A stretch of 8,358 nt of DNA from an uncultured Prevotellaceae bacterium (GCA_945827465.1 CALZOH010000141.1:1-8358), one strand, 5' to 3'. Positions 1 to 6,427 are shown, numbered from the stretch's first letter. Numbers and translations: made by a program. Notes: a model not told the origin generated them from the sequence alone.

Positions 1-225
1 CGTGATAAAGGTATCATATCATAGGGGAACGGTATATGTGTTGAAATTGAAAGGTATCATCAGAATGTTATGCAGGCTGCTTTCAAAGTTCTCCAAATTG
101 ATCTGGGAGGAGATAGTTTTTTTGATTTGTCAATAAAGTTCTTTTTTATGAGGCCTTACTCTATCAATCTACAAAATAATTGTAGTTGTTAAATAATAGT
201 TTGATCATGTACATTACTTGTTTGA
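1..225. other. left-edge region without an intact gene; possible coding remnant
   Basis: No complete gene is visible. In plus frame 1 an in-frame TAG at 22-24 is followed by an open run to TAA at 190-192. Its predicted peptide looks protein-like (it contains VCVEIE-type and IDLGGDSFFDLS stretches) but has no start before the ATG at 70. It could be the decayed 3' end of a gene that began left of the window, or chance. The LGGDS stretch only superficially recalls a carrier-protein motif, and I do not assign a function. The rest is AT-rich intergenic DNA downstream of the minus-strand gene at 226-678. Confidence 0.2.
165..188 (-). terminator. possible weak terminator hairpin
   Basis: CTACAA (169-174) and TTGTAG (180-185) form a 6-bp stem around AATAA. 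CAA/TTG outside can extend it past one unpaired base. It lies about 40 bases beyond the stop of the minus-strand gene at 226-678, where a terminator is expected. The stem is AT-rich and no clear T-run follows, so this is weak. Confidence 0.25.
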
Positions 226-678
226 TTACAGCTGTTGGGAATAGGTGGGGATTTCAGATAGATAGTGTACCTTCTGATGTTCGTAATCTATTTCGCAACA
301 ATAGTGGGAAAGGCCGTTACTAACAATTAGGAAACGTACGCGGAGTGTGTGGTTGTAGGCATTGATTTGCGAAAAGGCGTCTTGCGTGATTTTGACGTTG
401 GGGGATTTGAATTCCAAAATCATCAACGGTGATTGGTCGCGTCGAAAGACAACGCAGTCGCAACGTCGCTTCATCCCATTAACGGATAGTGAAATTTCGC
501 TGGCCATCAAACCGGCGGGGTATCCTTTATGCTCAATTAGAAAGTGGATGAAGTGCTGGCGTACCCATTCTTCAGGCGTGAGTTCTACATATCGTTTTCG
601 GAGAATGTCGAAAATCTGAAGATGGCCATTTTGTTCCGTGAGATTTGTATTATAAGGCGGTAAGTTTATCTGAAACAT
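226..678 (-). CDS. solitary HsdR N-terminal-like PD-(D/E)XK nuclease domain protein
   Basis: A 150-residue protein resembling the type I restriction enzyme R-subunit N-terminal family (HSDR_N_2). Visible landmarks are an LTPEEWVRQHFI helix (residues 33-44), D74 in RRCDCVVF, E89 and K91 in the strand ILEFKSP, and Q104 with Y108 in QINAYN. Together these fit the D...ExK...QxxxY pattern of HsdR-type nuclease cores. The helicase/translocase part of a real HsdR is absent and there are no HsdM or HsdS genes nearby, so this is not a working type I system. The length fits a free-standing Bacteroidota family rather than a truncation, because both ends look complete. The ATG at 678 is the first start and lies about 30 bases below a TATTTTTG box on the minus strand. 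It is divergent from amn-holA. Family call fairly secure; the cellular role (DNA maintenance or repair is one guess) is unknown. Confidence 0.8.
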   Translation of the reverse strand: MFQINLPPYNTNLTEQNGHLQIFDILRKRYVELTPEEWVRQHFIHFLIEHKGYPAGLMASEISLSVNGMKRRCDCVVFRRDQSPLMILEFKSPNVKITQDAFSQINAYNHTLRVRFLIVSNGLSHYCCEIDYEHQKVHYLSEIPTYSQQL

Positions 679-694
679 TTGCTAATTTTGCAAA
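678..694. promoter_or_regulatory. inverted repeat TTTGC-N7-GCAAA, possible operator
   Basis: TTTGC (678-682) and GCAAA (690-694) are perfect inverted half-sites around TAATTTT. They overlap the -7 box proposed for amn and the start codon of the minus-strand gene. A regulator bound here could affect both divergent genes, but short AT-rich repeats of this size also arise by chance. Confidence 0.25.
683..690 (+). promoter_or_regulatory. -7 promoter box for amn-holA
   Basis: TAATTTTG matches the Bacteroidota -7 consensus TAnnTTTG. Transcription would begin near 697 and give a leader of about 34 bases to the ATG at 731. A convincing -33 TTTG is not seen at the right distance. This placement argues against the TTG at 698 as the amn start. 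Confidence 0.45.
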
Positions 695-714
695 GGATTG
701 ATTGATAATCCGAG

Positions 715-745
715 CAAAAATAATGAAAAAATGAGGACCAAACAA
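715..745 (-). promoter_or_regulatory. promoter for the HsdR N-terminal-like gene
   Basis: On the minus strand TATTTTTG (722 to 715) matches TAnnTTTG, with a TTG (745 to 743) 20 bases upstream as a candidate -33 element. Transcription would start near 708, about 30 bases before the ATG at 678. The elements overlap the first codons of amn, so the two promoters face each other and may interfere. Confidence 0.4.
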
Positions 746-1507
746 GAAATAGCTGGAAATTGGTTGGAAAGATACACCGGGTTGCCCTTAGAGGCGTTCA
801 GTCCTTATATCTTGCTAACCAATTTCAATAACTATGTAGATTTGTTTTGCAAAAACTGTGGAATACCGGTTGTGGGATATGACCATAACATGCGAGTAGC
901 TACAGGAAAAGGCATAACGATGATTAATTTTGGAATTGGAAGCCCTAATGCGGCCTTGATAATGGACCTTTTGAGTGTTATTCAGCCCAAATCGTGTCTG
1001 TTCTTAGGGAAGTGTGGGGGTATTTCGCCCAAAACGCAATTGGGAAACTTCATTTTGCCTCTTGCTGCCATTCGTGGAGAGGGAACAAGCAATGATTATT
1101 TTCCTCCAGAGGTGCCCTCATTGCCGGCATTTGTGCTCGAAAGAGCCGTGTCGACCGTATTGCGCGACAATCAACTCGATTATTGGTCGGGAAGTATCTA
1201 TACAACTAATCGCCGATTGTGGGAACACGATGAAAAGTTCAAAGAGTATTTAAGAAGTACGCGTGCAATGGCCGTTGATATGGAATGTGCCACTTTGTTC
1301 AGTGTAGGCTTTTATAATCATATTCCTATTGGTGCTTTGTTGCTTGTATCTGATACGCCGATGGTACCCGAAGGGGTGAAGACCATCAAGAGTGACAATT
1401 TGGTGAATTTAAGGTATGCCGAGAAACATGTGAAAATAGGTATCGAGTCATTGCAGACCATCATGAATGTTTCTAATACCTTGAAACATCTGAAAACGGA
1501 CTGGTAA
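731..1507 (+). CDS. amn: AMP nucleosidase, short Bacteroidota form
   Basis: This enzyme hydrolyses AMP to adenine and ribose 5-phosphate in purine salvage and adenylate control. The 258-residue product belongs to the purine nucleoside phosphorylase/hydrolase superfamily. It shows the glycine-rich NFGIGSPNAA (67-76), FLGKCGG (91-97), the ribose-contacting DME at 183-185, and LLVSD with the probable catalytic D208. It lacks the extra N-terminal domain of the roughly 480-residue E. coli Amn, as is normal for the Bacteroidota form. The reading frame extends up to a TTG at 698, but the ATG at 731 is preferred: MRTKQEI matches the usual N-terminus as I recall it from Bacteroides, and the promoter box at 683-690 would leave the TTG without a leader. 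It abuts holA through TAAATG, implying co-transcription and probably coupled translation. Confidence 0.92.
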   Translation: MRTKQEIAGNWLERYTGLPLEAFSPYILLTNFNNYVDLFCKNCGIPVVGYDHNMRVATGKGITMINFGIGSPNAALIMDLLSVIQPKSCLFLGKCGGISPKTQLGNFILPLAAIRGEGTSNDYFPPEVPSLPAFVLERAVSTVLRDNQLDYWSGSIYTTNRRLWEHDEKFKEYLRSTRAMAVDMECATLFSVGFYNHIPIGALLLVSDTPMVPEGVKTIKSDNLVNLRYAEKHVKIGIESLQTIMNVSNTLKHLKTDW

Positions 1508-2533
1508 ATGGCAGCTGCATCTCAACAACCCTTATTTGAAGATTTGATGCGCGATATAGCGCATCAACGCTTTAAGCCTGTCTACTTGTTGATGGGGGCA
1601 GAGAACTACTATATAGACTGTTTGGTAGATGCCATTATAAAGAACGCCCTTACTGAGGATGAGCAGGCTTTTAATCTTTCGGTGTACTATGGGATGGATA
1701 CAGATTTGGCCAACGTGATTAATCGGGCCAAGAGTTATCCAATGGGAGCTGAAAGGTCTGTCGTGGTTCTTAAAGAAGCTCAGCATCTAAAGAACCTGGA
1801 TTTATTGGGCTACTATATGCAGAATCCGCAGATGTCAACCATTTTTGTGATTACGTATAAGAATGGAACTGTTGACGGAAGGAAATCGTACGTTAAGTCC
1901 ATTCAGTCCATGGGCGTCGTTTATGAGTCGAAAAAGCCAGTGGAAGCCCAATTGCCCAATTTTGTTACTGCCTATGTAGAAGGGAAGGGATTCGGTATTG
2001 AAAAAAAAGCCGCAATGATGATTGCCGATTCTATCGGAACCGATTTGAATCGGTTGTATGGAGAGTTAGACAAACTGATGATAGCTGTTCCTCAGAGTTG
2101 TAAGAAGATCACTCCGGAGATGGTAGAAGCCAATATCGGTATCAGCAAAGACTACAATTATTTTGAACTACAAAACGCGATTGTCGAAAAGGATATCTTT
2201 AAAGCAAATCAAATAATTAAATATTTTGACAGTAATCCCAAGGCGTTTCCCATACAAGCTTTATTGCCGATGCTGTTCCGTTTTTTCTCTTCTGTTTTGT
2301 CGGCCTATTATTCGCCGGATAAATCGGAAAGGGGATTGGCCGCTTTCCTGTCGATGAAAGATTGGCAGGTGAGAAGGAACATCATTCCGGTGCTACAAAA
2401 ATACAGCGCAAAAAAAGTGCTGTATATTTTGGATGAAATAAGATCTACGGATGAAAAATCGAAAGGTATGAATGGTTCAAAAGTGTCTTCTGGTGACCTT
2501 ATGAAAGAGCTTTTGTTCTTCATTCTTCATTAA
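1508..2533 (+). CDS. holA: DNA polymerase III subunit delta
   Basis: The delta subunit of the clamp-loader complex, which opens the beta sliding clamp and loads it onto primed DNA. At 341 residues it has the family's usual length. The N-terminus reads FKPVYLLMGAENYYID (about 22-37), the AAA+-like strand and loop typical of HolA, although delta does not hydrolyse ATP. Further landmarks are the SYPMGAERSVVVLKEA stretch (about 77-92) and ADSIGTDLNRLYGELDKL (about 168-185), the most conserved HolA segment. The remainder, rich in helices, is the expected C-terminal collar domain. The ATG follows the amn stop codon with no gap, and no separate Shine-Dalgarno is seen, so translation probably depends on ribosomes finishing amn. 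A hairpin terminator follows within about 20 bases. Confidence 0.95.
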   Translation: MAAASQQPLFEDLMRDIAHQRFKPVYLLMGAENYYIDCLVDAIIKNALTEDEQAFNLSVYYGMDTDLANVINRAKSYPMGAERSVVVLKEAQHLKNLDLLGYYMQNPQMSTIFVITYKNGTVDGRKSYVKSIQSMGVVYESKKPVEAQLPNFVTAYVEGKGFGIEKKAAMMIADSIGTDLNRLYGELDKLMIAVPQSCKKITPEMVEANIGISKDYNYFELQNAIVEKDIFKANQIIKYFDSNPKAFPIQALLPMLFRFFSSVLSAYYSPDKSERGLAAFLSMKDWQVRRNIIPVLQKYSAKKVLYILDEIRSTDEKSKGMNGSKVSSGDLMKELLFFILH

Positions 2534-2553
2534 TATCTTCCTATTTTCTGCTA

Positions 2554-2590
2554 AAAGCCTCCATTTTTCAACACGAAAAATGGAGGCTTT
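2554..2590 (+). terminator. rho-independent terminator of amn-holA
   Basis: A 16-bp perfect stem (2554-2569 with 2575-2590), with AAAGCCTCC in the left arm and GGAGGCTTT in the right, encloses a 5-base loop AACAC. The right arm ends in TTT and is followed by a pyrimidine-rich CTATTCTAT. It starts 20 bases after the holA stop. Confidence 0.85.
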
Positions 2591-2735
2591 CTATTCTATA
2601 AATGAACGTATTTAAACAAATATTCCTGCTTCAGGATTGATTGAAAAGGGTATTTCCGACTATCAATTAGCTATGAAATAATCTCGCAAAAATTGGTGTT
2701 CTGAGCTGCTTGAAAATATACAATTAAGATTTTTA

Positions 2736-2743
2736 TAGATTTG
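2736..2743 (+). promoter_or_regulatory. orphan -7-like promoter box
   Basis: TAGATTTG fits TAnnTTTG, with a TTG at 2710-2712 at a slightly long spacing of 23 bases. No ORF starts in the next 300 bases. If active it would make a non-coding transcript or a long leader. AT-rich DNA yields such boxes by chance. Confidence 0.2.
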
Positions 2744-3096
2744 CAAAACTGAATTTGAAAACACAAACTACAAGCATCGAGTAGACGCAGATGCGAGGAA
2801 TTTAAATAACAAAATCACATCGGGCGAAAGTTCAAAACAGCGAATTTAAATTTGAGAACCAAAACGATGCGATTCGGATTTTTGTTTATAAATCCACGAG
2901 ATCAATCGAATGAATGTTTAAGTAGCTGTAGACCATGCAATAAATAACTTTTGTTCTATATTTTCTGCGTTTGTGAAATGGGCGGTTTCCCATGGATGGG
3001 TTAAAATGCTTCCTAAACACCGTAGAATTGGCAAATAGGATAAAGGGAACGAAACAAGGCGAATAGCAGGTTAATAATAGGCGATTAGGGCATTCT

Positions 3097-3279
3097 ATGG
3101 GCGGTAGGAGTTCAGTTTTTAAAACTAAACAGGCACTGCTGCTGATGATTTTAGATGATTGTAGTAGTTATAAAGTCAGACACTTATACGATTCGTCTCG
3201 AGAAAAGGTGAAATTTGTAACTGACGTAAGCGATTATGACGTACAAACAGATGAAGTTTGTGTGGAAATCAAAATTTAA
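3097..3279 (+). CDS. doubtful small ORF, 60 residues
   Basis: Not recognised. The ORF starts at an ATG with a purine-rich but unconvincing upstream region and ends at TAA, with an in-frame stop at 3064-3066. The product has a basic N-terminus (MGGRSSVFKTKQ), a short hydrophobic LLLMIL patch (about 14-19) and an acidic C-terminal half (DVSDYDVQTDE). No domain, signal peptide or full membrane segment is evident. It is isolated from neighbours by more than 100 bases on the right and about 500 on the left. It may be a true small protein, a fragment of a decayed gene, or chance. Confidence 0.25.
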   Translation: MGGRSSVFKTKQALLLMILDDCSSYKVRHLYDSSREKVKFVTDVSDYDVQTDEVCVEIKI

Positions 3280-3340
3280 ATATCCGAAGTTTTAAATCTG
3301 AAATCTGTAATTTGAAATGAAGATTGGGGTGAAATTGTGG

Positions 3341-3370
3341 TTTGTGTTCCGAAACTTTGGTTTAACTTTG
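3341..3370 (+). promoter_or_regulatory. promoter of the helix-turn-helix regulator gene
   Basis: TTTG (3341-3344) and TAACTTTG (3363-3370) match the Bacteroidota -33 TTTG and -7 TAnnTTTG elements, 18 bases apart. Transcription would begin near 3377, about 25 bases before the ATG at 3402. This is the best-formed promoter in the window. Confidence 0.6.
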
Positions 3371-3401
3371 TAGTCTCGTAAAAACTGAGCAAAATTTAGT
3401 C

Positions 3402-3914
3402 ATGGAACAAGTAAGCACTACAATGGAGGATAGAATCCGTCAGTTGATGGAGGCGTCAGGATTATCACAAAAAGACTATGCAGCGAAGTTGGAGATTTCT
3501 CCCGGTTCGCTTTCGAGTATATTCAACGGGCGCACTCGTGCCACGAATAATTTTACGAAGGCTATTCACCGAGCCTTCCCTACTGTCAATATTAATTGGC
3601 TCTTGTTTGGCGAAGGTGAGATGTTCGGTTCTTCGGATGGACTTGCTCCTGCCGGCGCGTCCGATCCTTCATTGCAATCGTCGGATGGTAATGTGTCGGC
3701 CCCTGATTTGTTTTCTGCTAATACGGAGCAATACCCTCCTTTGGTTCAGCCTACCGCTATGCCCCGTCGTGAGGATAACGGTTATGGAAAGATTCATCCC
3801 GATGTGATTCAGAAAATAAATTATGTTGACAAACCGGTTCGTCGCAAAATTAAGGAGATTCGCGTTTTTTATAGTGATGGTACTTTTGAATCCTTTGCGC
3901 CACAGGAGGACTGA
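3402..3914 (+). CDS. XRE-type helix-turn-helix regulator with conserved-looking C-terminal tail
   Basis: A 170-residue probable DNA-binding protein. Residues 9-75 form a Cro/C1-type HTH domain: IRQLMEASG, then LSQKDYAAKLEISPGSLSSI (21-40) as the helix-turn-helix, FNGRTRATNN, and the NINWLLFGEGEMF ending common in Bacteroidota members. Residues 76-128 are a Ser/Ala/Pro-rich, probably disordered linker. Residues 129-170 form a short basic-to-aromatic module (IHPDVIQKINY, KPVRRKIKEIRVFYSDGTFESF) that could mediate dimerisation or ligand contact. No peptidase (LexA/CI-type) domain, phage gene or toxin partner is adjacent, so it looks like a stand-alone chromosomal regulator. It has its own promoter. 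Its targets cannot be told from the sequence. The downstream inverted-repeat element begins 32 bases after the stop. Confidence 0.8.
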   Translation: MEQVSTTMEDRIRQLMEASGLSQKDYAAKLEISPGSLSSIFNGRTRATNNFTKAIHRAFPTVNINWLLFGEGEMFGSSDGLAPAGASDPSLQSSDGNVSAPDLFSANTEQYPPLVQPTAMPRREDNGYGKIHPDVIQKINYVDKPVRRKIKEIRVFYSDGTFESFAPQED

Positions 3915-3946
3915 TTGGCGGATGTGCTGACGGAGCTTGTGATAAT

Positions 3947-4108
3947 CCCAAATCGGTCATTAGACTATTATGCGCAAACAAACTTTCTTTTTGTCATCTG
4001 CCTTTCCGTTTTTCGGTTGCAATGGAACCCCATTGCGCCCTCAAAACGTAGAGACATCTGAACAAAAACAAGAGTTGTTATCATCATAACGCTAATGACC
4101 GATTTGGG
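3947..4108. mobile_element. MITE-like element with 17-bp perfect terminal inverted repeats
   Basis: The 162-bp segment starts with CCCAAATCGGTCATTAG (3947-3963) and ends with its exact reverse complement (4092-4108). It is flanked on both sides by ATAAT (3942-3946 and 4109-4113), a 5-bp direct repeat as expected of a target-site duplication. One more G upstream would extend this to GATAAT only by sharing an element base. There is no ORF inside, so movement would require a transposase supplied elsewhere. The interior carries the hairpin GCAATGG-AACC-CCATTGC (4019-4036) and GTTAT-CATC-ATAAC (4077-4090). The parent insertion sequence family is not identified. The alternative is a large terminator-like structure, but the flanking duplication favours transposition. 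Confidence 0.65.
4019..4036. repeat. hairpin inside the MITE-like element
   Basis: GCAATGG (4019-4025) and CCATTGC (4030-4036) make a perfect 7-bp stem with the 4-base loop AACC, close to the middle of the element. In RNA or single-stranded DNA it would sit at the top of the long arm made by the terminal repeats. Confidence 0.55.
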
Positions 4109-4115
4109 ATAATAT

Positions 4116-4154
4116 CAATCCCCTTTGTTCCTATTATGGGCACAAAGGGGATTG
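4116..4154. terminator. bidirectional terminator between convergent genes
   Basis: CAATCCCCTTTGT (4116-4128) pairs perfectly with ACAAAGGGGATTG (4142-4154), a 13-bp stem with a 13-base loop that can add CC/GG pairs. It lies 24 bases past the stop of the minus-strand phospholipase D-like gene and downstream of the plus-strand regulator gene. The following plus-strand bases are T-rich (TTCTATAT) but not a pure T-run. The MITE-like element ends only 7 bases to its left. Confidence 0.7.
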
Positions 4155-4178
4155 TTCTATATGTTGGATGGTGGAAGG

Positions 4179-5447
4179 TTATACGAAGGGGGCGAGGAGT
4201 TGGTATAACCAGGATTGGAACTTTTGAGATTTGGGGCGTTTCTTCCAATATTCGTCTGTAAGCGGTACGCAGTGATGGTCGCGGTCGCGTACGAAGATGT
4301 GTTGCAGTTCCTGCGTGGATGGTGCGTCGAGTACTACGGCATTGATTTCGTAGTCACAACGCAGGCTACGGCTGTCGAGGTTGGCTGAACCGGCAAAGCA
4401 GTAGGCGTTGTCTATCATCATGATTTTGCTGTGGTGGAAGCCTCCTTGGTAGAAATAGACGTTTGCACCGGCTTTCATGAGTTTGCGGGCCTGATAATCT
4501 ACGATGCGGGGCGTGATGGGGATGTCGCTTTTCTCCGAAACCATGATCTCTACCTTTACACCGCGCTTGATGGCCTCTTTAAGGGCCTTACGGATGGGGC
4601 GGTTAAGGGTGAAGTACGGGTTAATAAGCTGGATGCTCTCACGGGCGGAGTTAATGAGGCTGATAAAGGTGTGGCGGATGATTTTGGGGGAAGTCTTTGG
4701 CTCCCGGTTGGCAATGCCGATGGTTTTATGGCGGGCGCTGGTAGTGGTGTCGGTTTGCAGCCCTTTCAGGGCGTTGTGGGGGAATGATTCGCCGGGATAA
4801 TATTGAGGTCCGTGGATGTTTTCTCCTGTTACTTTCTGCCACATGCGCAAGAAGATGCCTTGATAGTGGGCTACGGCGTCGCCTTCAATGCGGTAATGCA
4901 CGTCGTGCCAGCCTCCGAATTCTTTCTTTCCGTTGATGTAGTAGTCGGCCACGTTCATTCCTCCCGAGTAAGCCGACTTTCCGTCGATGATGACTATCTT
5001 GCGATGGTCTCGGGGGATGATGTGGTTCACCCACGGGAATACGATGGGGTCGAAGGGATAGATCTTGATGCCGGTTGAGCGTATTTCTTTCAGGCGTTGT
5101 TTGCGGATGGGCTGGTTGTTGGAGGCATTTCCGAAGTCGTCGTAGAGCAGTCGTACTTCGACGCCCTCCTTTACCTTCTCGGCCAGCAGGCTGAAGAGGC
5201 TGTTGGCTATTGAGTCGTCGCGAAAGTTGAAGTACTCCATGTGGATGGAATGCTTGGCCTGACGTACGGCTTTGAACAAGTCATTGAATTTATCCTTGCC
5301 GTTGTCGAAGAAGGTGATGCTGTTGTTGTGAGTGAAGTTGATGCCTTCTTGTTCGAGTTGTTGCCTGATGGCGTCGTAACGGTCGGCGCTGAGGGGCAGG
5401 AAGGGCAGTAGTGATAAAAAGAGGGGGAGATGGATTCTTATCTTCAC
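4179..5447 (-). CDS. phospholipase D superfamily protein, cardiolipin synthase-like
   Basis: A 422-residue enzyme with two HKD motifs. The first is H148, K150 and D155 followed by SGGMN (161-165). The second is H339, K341 and D346 followed by AGSANLDSRS (352-361). The two-motif layout, and INPYF before the second, match bacterial cardiolipin synthases, which join two phosphatidylglycerols or use phosphatidylethanolamine; a hydrolytic role is also possible. The start is GTG (5447-5445); the N-terminus MKIRIHLPLFLSLLPFLPLSA is a signal peptide or single anchor, unlike the two membrane helices of ClsA. It should therefore act at the periplasmic side of the inner membrane. It is the third gene after kdsA-kdsD, 29 bases downstream, with no promoter seen in the gap, so it is probably co-transcribed. 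Superfamily certain; exact substrate inferred. Confidence 0.88.
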   Translation of the reverse strand: MKIRIHLPLFLSLLPFLPLSADRYDAIRQQLEQEGINFTHNNSITFFDNGKDKFNDLFKAVRQAKHSIHMEYFNFRDDSIANSLFSLLAEKVKEGVEVRLLYDDFGNASNNQPIRKQRLKEIRSTGIKIYPFDPIVFPWVNHIIPRDHRKIVIIDGKSAYSGGMNVADYYINGKKEFGGWHDVHYRIEGDAVAHYQGIFLRMWQKVTGENIHGPQYYPGESFPHNALKGLQTDTTTSARHKTIGIANREPKTSPKIIRHTFISLINSARESIQLINPYFTLNRPIRKALKEAIKRGVKVEIMVSEKSDIPITPRIVDYQARKLMKAGANVYFYQGGFHHSKIMMIDNAYCFAGSANLDSRSLRCDYEINAVVLDAPSTQELQHIFVRDRDHHCVPLTDEYWKKRPKSQKFQSWLYQLLAPFV

Positions 5448-5476
5448 CGGTTTCTGCGCGTTTAGATGTCTCGTTG

Positions 5477-6427
5477 TTAGATGGCGGCACTGAAGGAGTC
5501 GACGATGCCGATGAGTTGCTGGTTGTCGTCAACCACCAGCACGCAATGTATCTTGTGTTGGTTCATCATGCGGTCGATGTCTGCAATGCGTGTATCTTTG
5601 GTTACTGTTTTGGGGTTTTGGGTCATGATGTCTCTCACGGTGAGTTCAAAGAAGCGGTTTTGTGAGTTTTCCATGGCCCGTCGGATGTCGCCGTCAGTGA
5701 CGATGCCTATTACGCGTCCTTCTTCTATGGCGATGCAGATGCCCAGGCGTCCTCTGCTCACGAGTATGACGGCTTCGCCGAGTTTCATATCGGGGCTGGT
5801 GGTAGGCAGATTGTCTTTTATCATGACGTCGCAGGCTTTTGTCAGCAGTTGTTTACCCAGTGCGCCACCAGGGTGGAAGCGGGCGAAGTCGCTGGCTTTA
5901 AACCCGCGTGCTTCTTCCAGGCAGCAGGCCAGGGCGTCGCCCAGGGCGAGCGTGACGGTGGTCGAGCAGGTGGGAGCGAGTCCGAGGGGCTGCGCTTCGT
6001 GCTTGACGTTGAGGAAGAGGTGGGCTTGGGAGTATTTGGCCAGGAGCGACTGTCGGTTGTTGCTGATACCGATGACGGGTATGTGGCGTTCCATCAGGTT
6101 GGGGATGATACGCAGCAGTTCGTCGGTCTGTCCCGAGTTGGAGATGGCTATAACCAGGTCGTCGGGGGTGATGACGCCCAAGTCACCGTGGTACAAGTCG
6201 AGCGGGTTGACGTAGAAGCTGGGCGTACCCGTGCTGCTAAGCGTGGCTGCTATTTTGGCACCGATGTGTCCGCTCTTGCCAACGCCGGTGATCACCACTT
6301 TGCCTTTGCATTTCAGGATGAGATCTATGGCGCGGTCGAGGTTTTCGTCCAGTTCGGGGATGAGGTCAAGCAGTGCCTGCGCTTCGTCTTGCAGGCATCT
6401 CACTACGATGGGGTTCCACTTGCTCAT
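5477..6427 (-). CDS. kdsD: D-arabinose 5-phosphate isomerase (KdsD/KpsF/GutQ family)
   Basis: This enzyme interconverts ribulose 5-phosphate and arabinose 5-phosphate, the first committed step toward Kdo. The 316-residue protein has a sugar-isomerase (SIS) domain (about 35-175) with GVGKSGHIG (48-56) and SNSGQTDELL (96-105), then two CBS domains (about 200-255 and 265-314). The four residues expected at the active site are present: K51, E103, E144 and H185. Each is eight positions below K59, E111, E152 and H193 of E. coli KdsD. The CBS pair may bind a nucleotide or CMP-Kdo-like regulator, as proposed for the family. Its ATG overlaps the kdsA stop codon by 4 bases (ATGA), so translation is coupled to the next enzyme of the pathway. 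All key residues are intact. Confidence 0.94.
   Translation of the reverse strand: MSKWNPIVVRCLQDEAQALLDLIPELDENLDRAIDLILKCKGKVVITGVGKSGHIGAKIAATLSSTGTPSFYVNPLDLYHGDLGVITPDDLVIAISNSGQTDELLRIIPNLMERHIPVIGISNNRQSLLAKYSQAHLFLNVKHEAQPLGLAPTCSTTVTLALGDALACCLEEARGFKASDFARFHPGGALGKQLLTKACDVMIKDNLPTTSPDMKLGEAVILVSRGRLGICIAIEEGRVIGIVTDGDIRRAMENSQNRFFELTVRDIMTQNPKTVTKDTRIADIDRMMNQHKIHCVLVVDDNQQLIGIVDSFSAAI

Larger units (their letters stand above)
2591..3340. other. AT-rich intergenic region, about 750 bases, no confident gene
   Basis: No substantial ORF occurs on either strand, apart from the doubtful 60-codon one at 3097-3279. A TAGATTTG box at 2736-2743 matches the Bacteroidota -7 motif but has no obvious gene below it. 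Short hairpins are possible: GCATC...GATGC near 2774-2794, GGATTT...AAATCC near 2877-2896 and ATGGG...CCCAT at 2978-2993. AATTTGAAA and AATTTAAA words recur, and AAATCTG is repeated twice in tandem at 3294-3307. I see no tRNA-like fold. A small RNA or decayed coding DNA is possible. Confidence 0.4.

Noticed and set aside
60..130. Carrier-protein (PCP/ACP) motif suggested by LGGDS in frame 1
   Set aside because: Only a few residues match, the helix pattern around the serine is wrong, and the frame has a stop and no start.
226..678. Remnant of a complete type I restriction system
   Set aside because: There are no HsdM, HsdS or helicase motifs anywhere in the window, and the protein has natural-looking ends.
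698..730. TTG start for amn adding 11 residues
   Set aside because: It would leave almost no leader below the promoter box, and the ATG at 731 gives the usual N-terminus.
2759..3348. Inverted words AACACAAAC (about 2760) and GTTTGTGTT (3340-3348) as ends of a second mobile element
   Set aside because: Only 9 bases match, there is no flanking duplication, and the surrounding sequence does not extend the pairing.
5481..6215. 244-codon plus-strand ORF opposite kdsD
   Set aside because: Shadow frame rich in Ser, Arg and Met with no recognisable domain; the minus-strand SIS/CBS protein explains the region.
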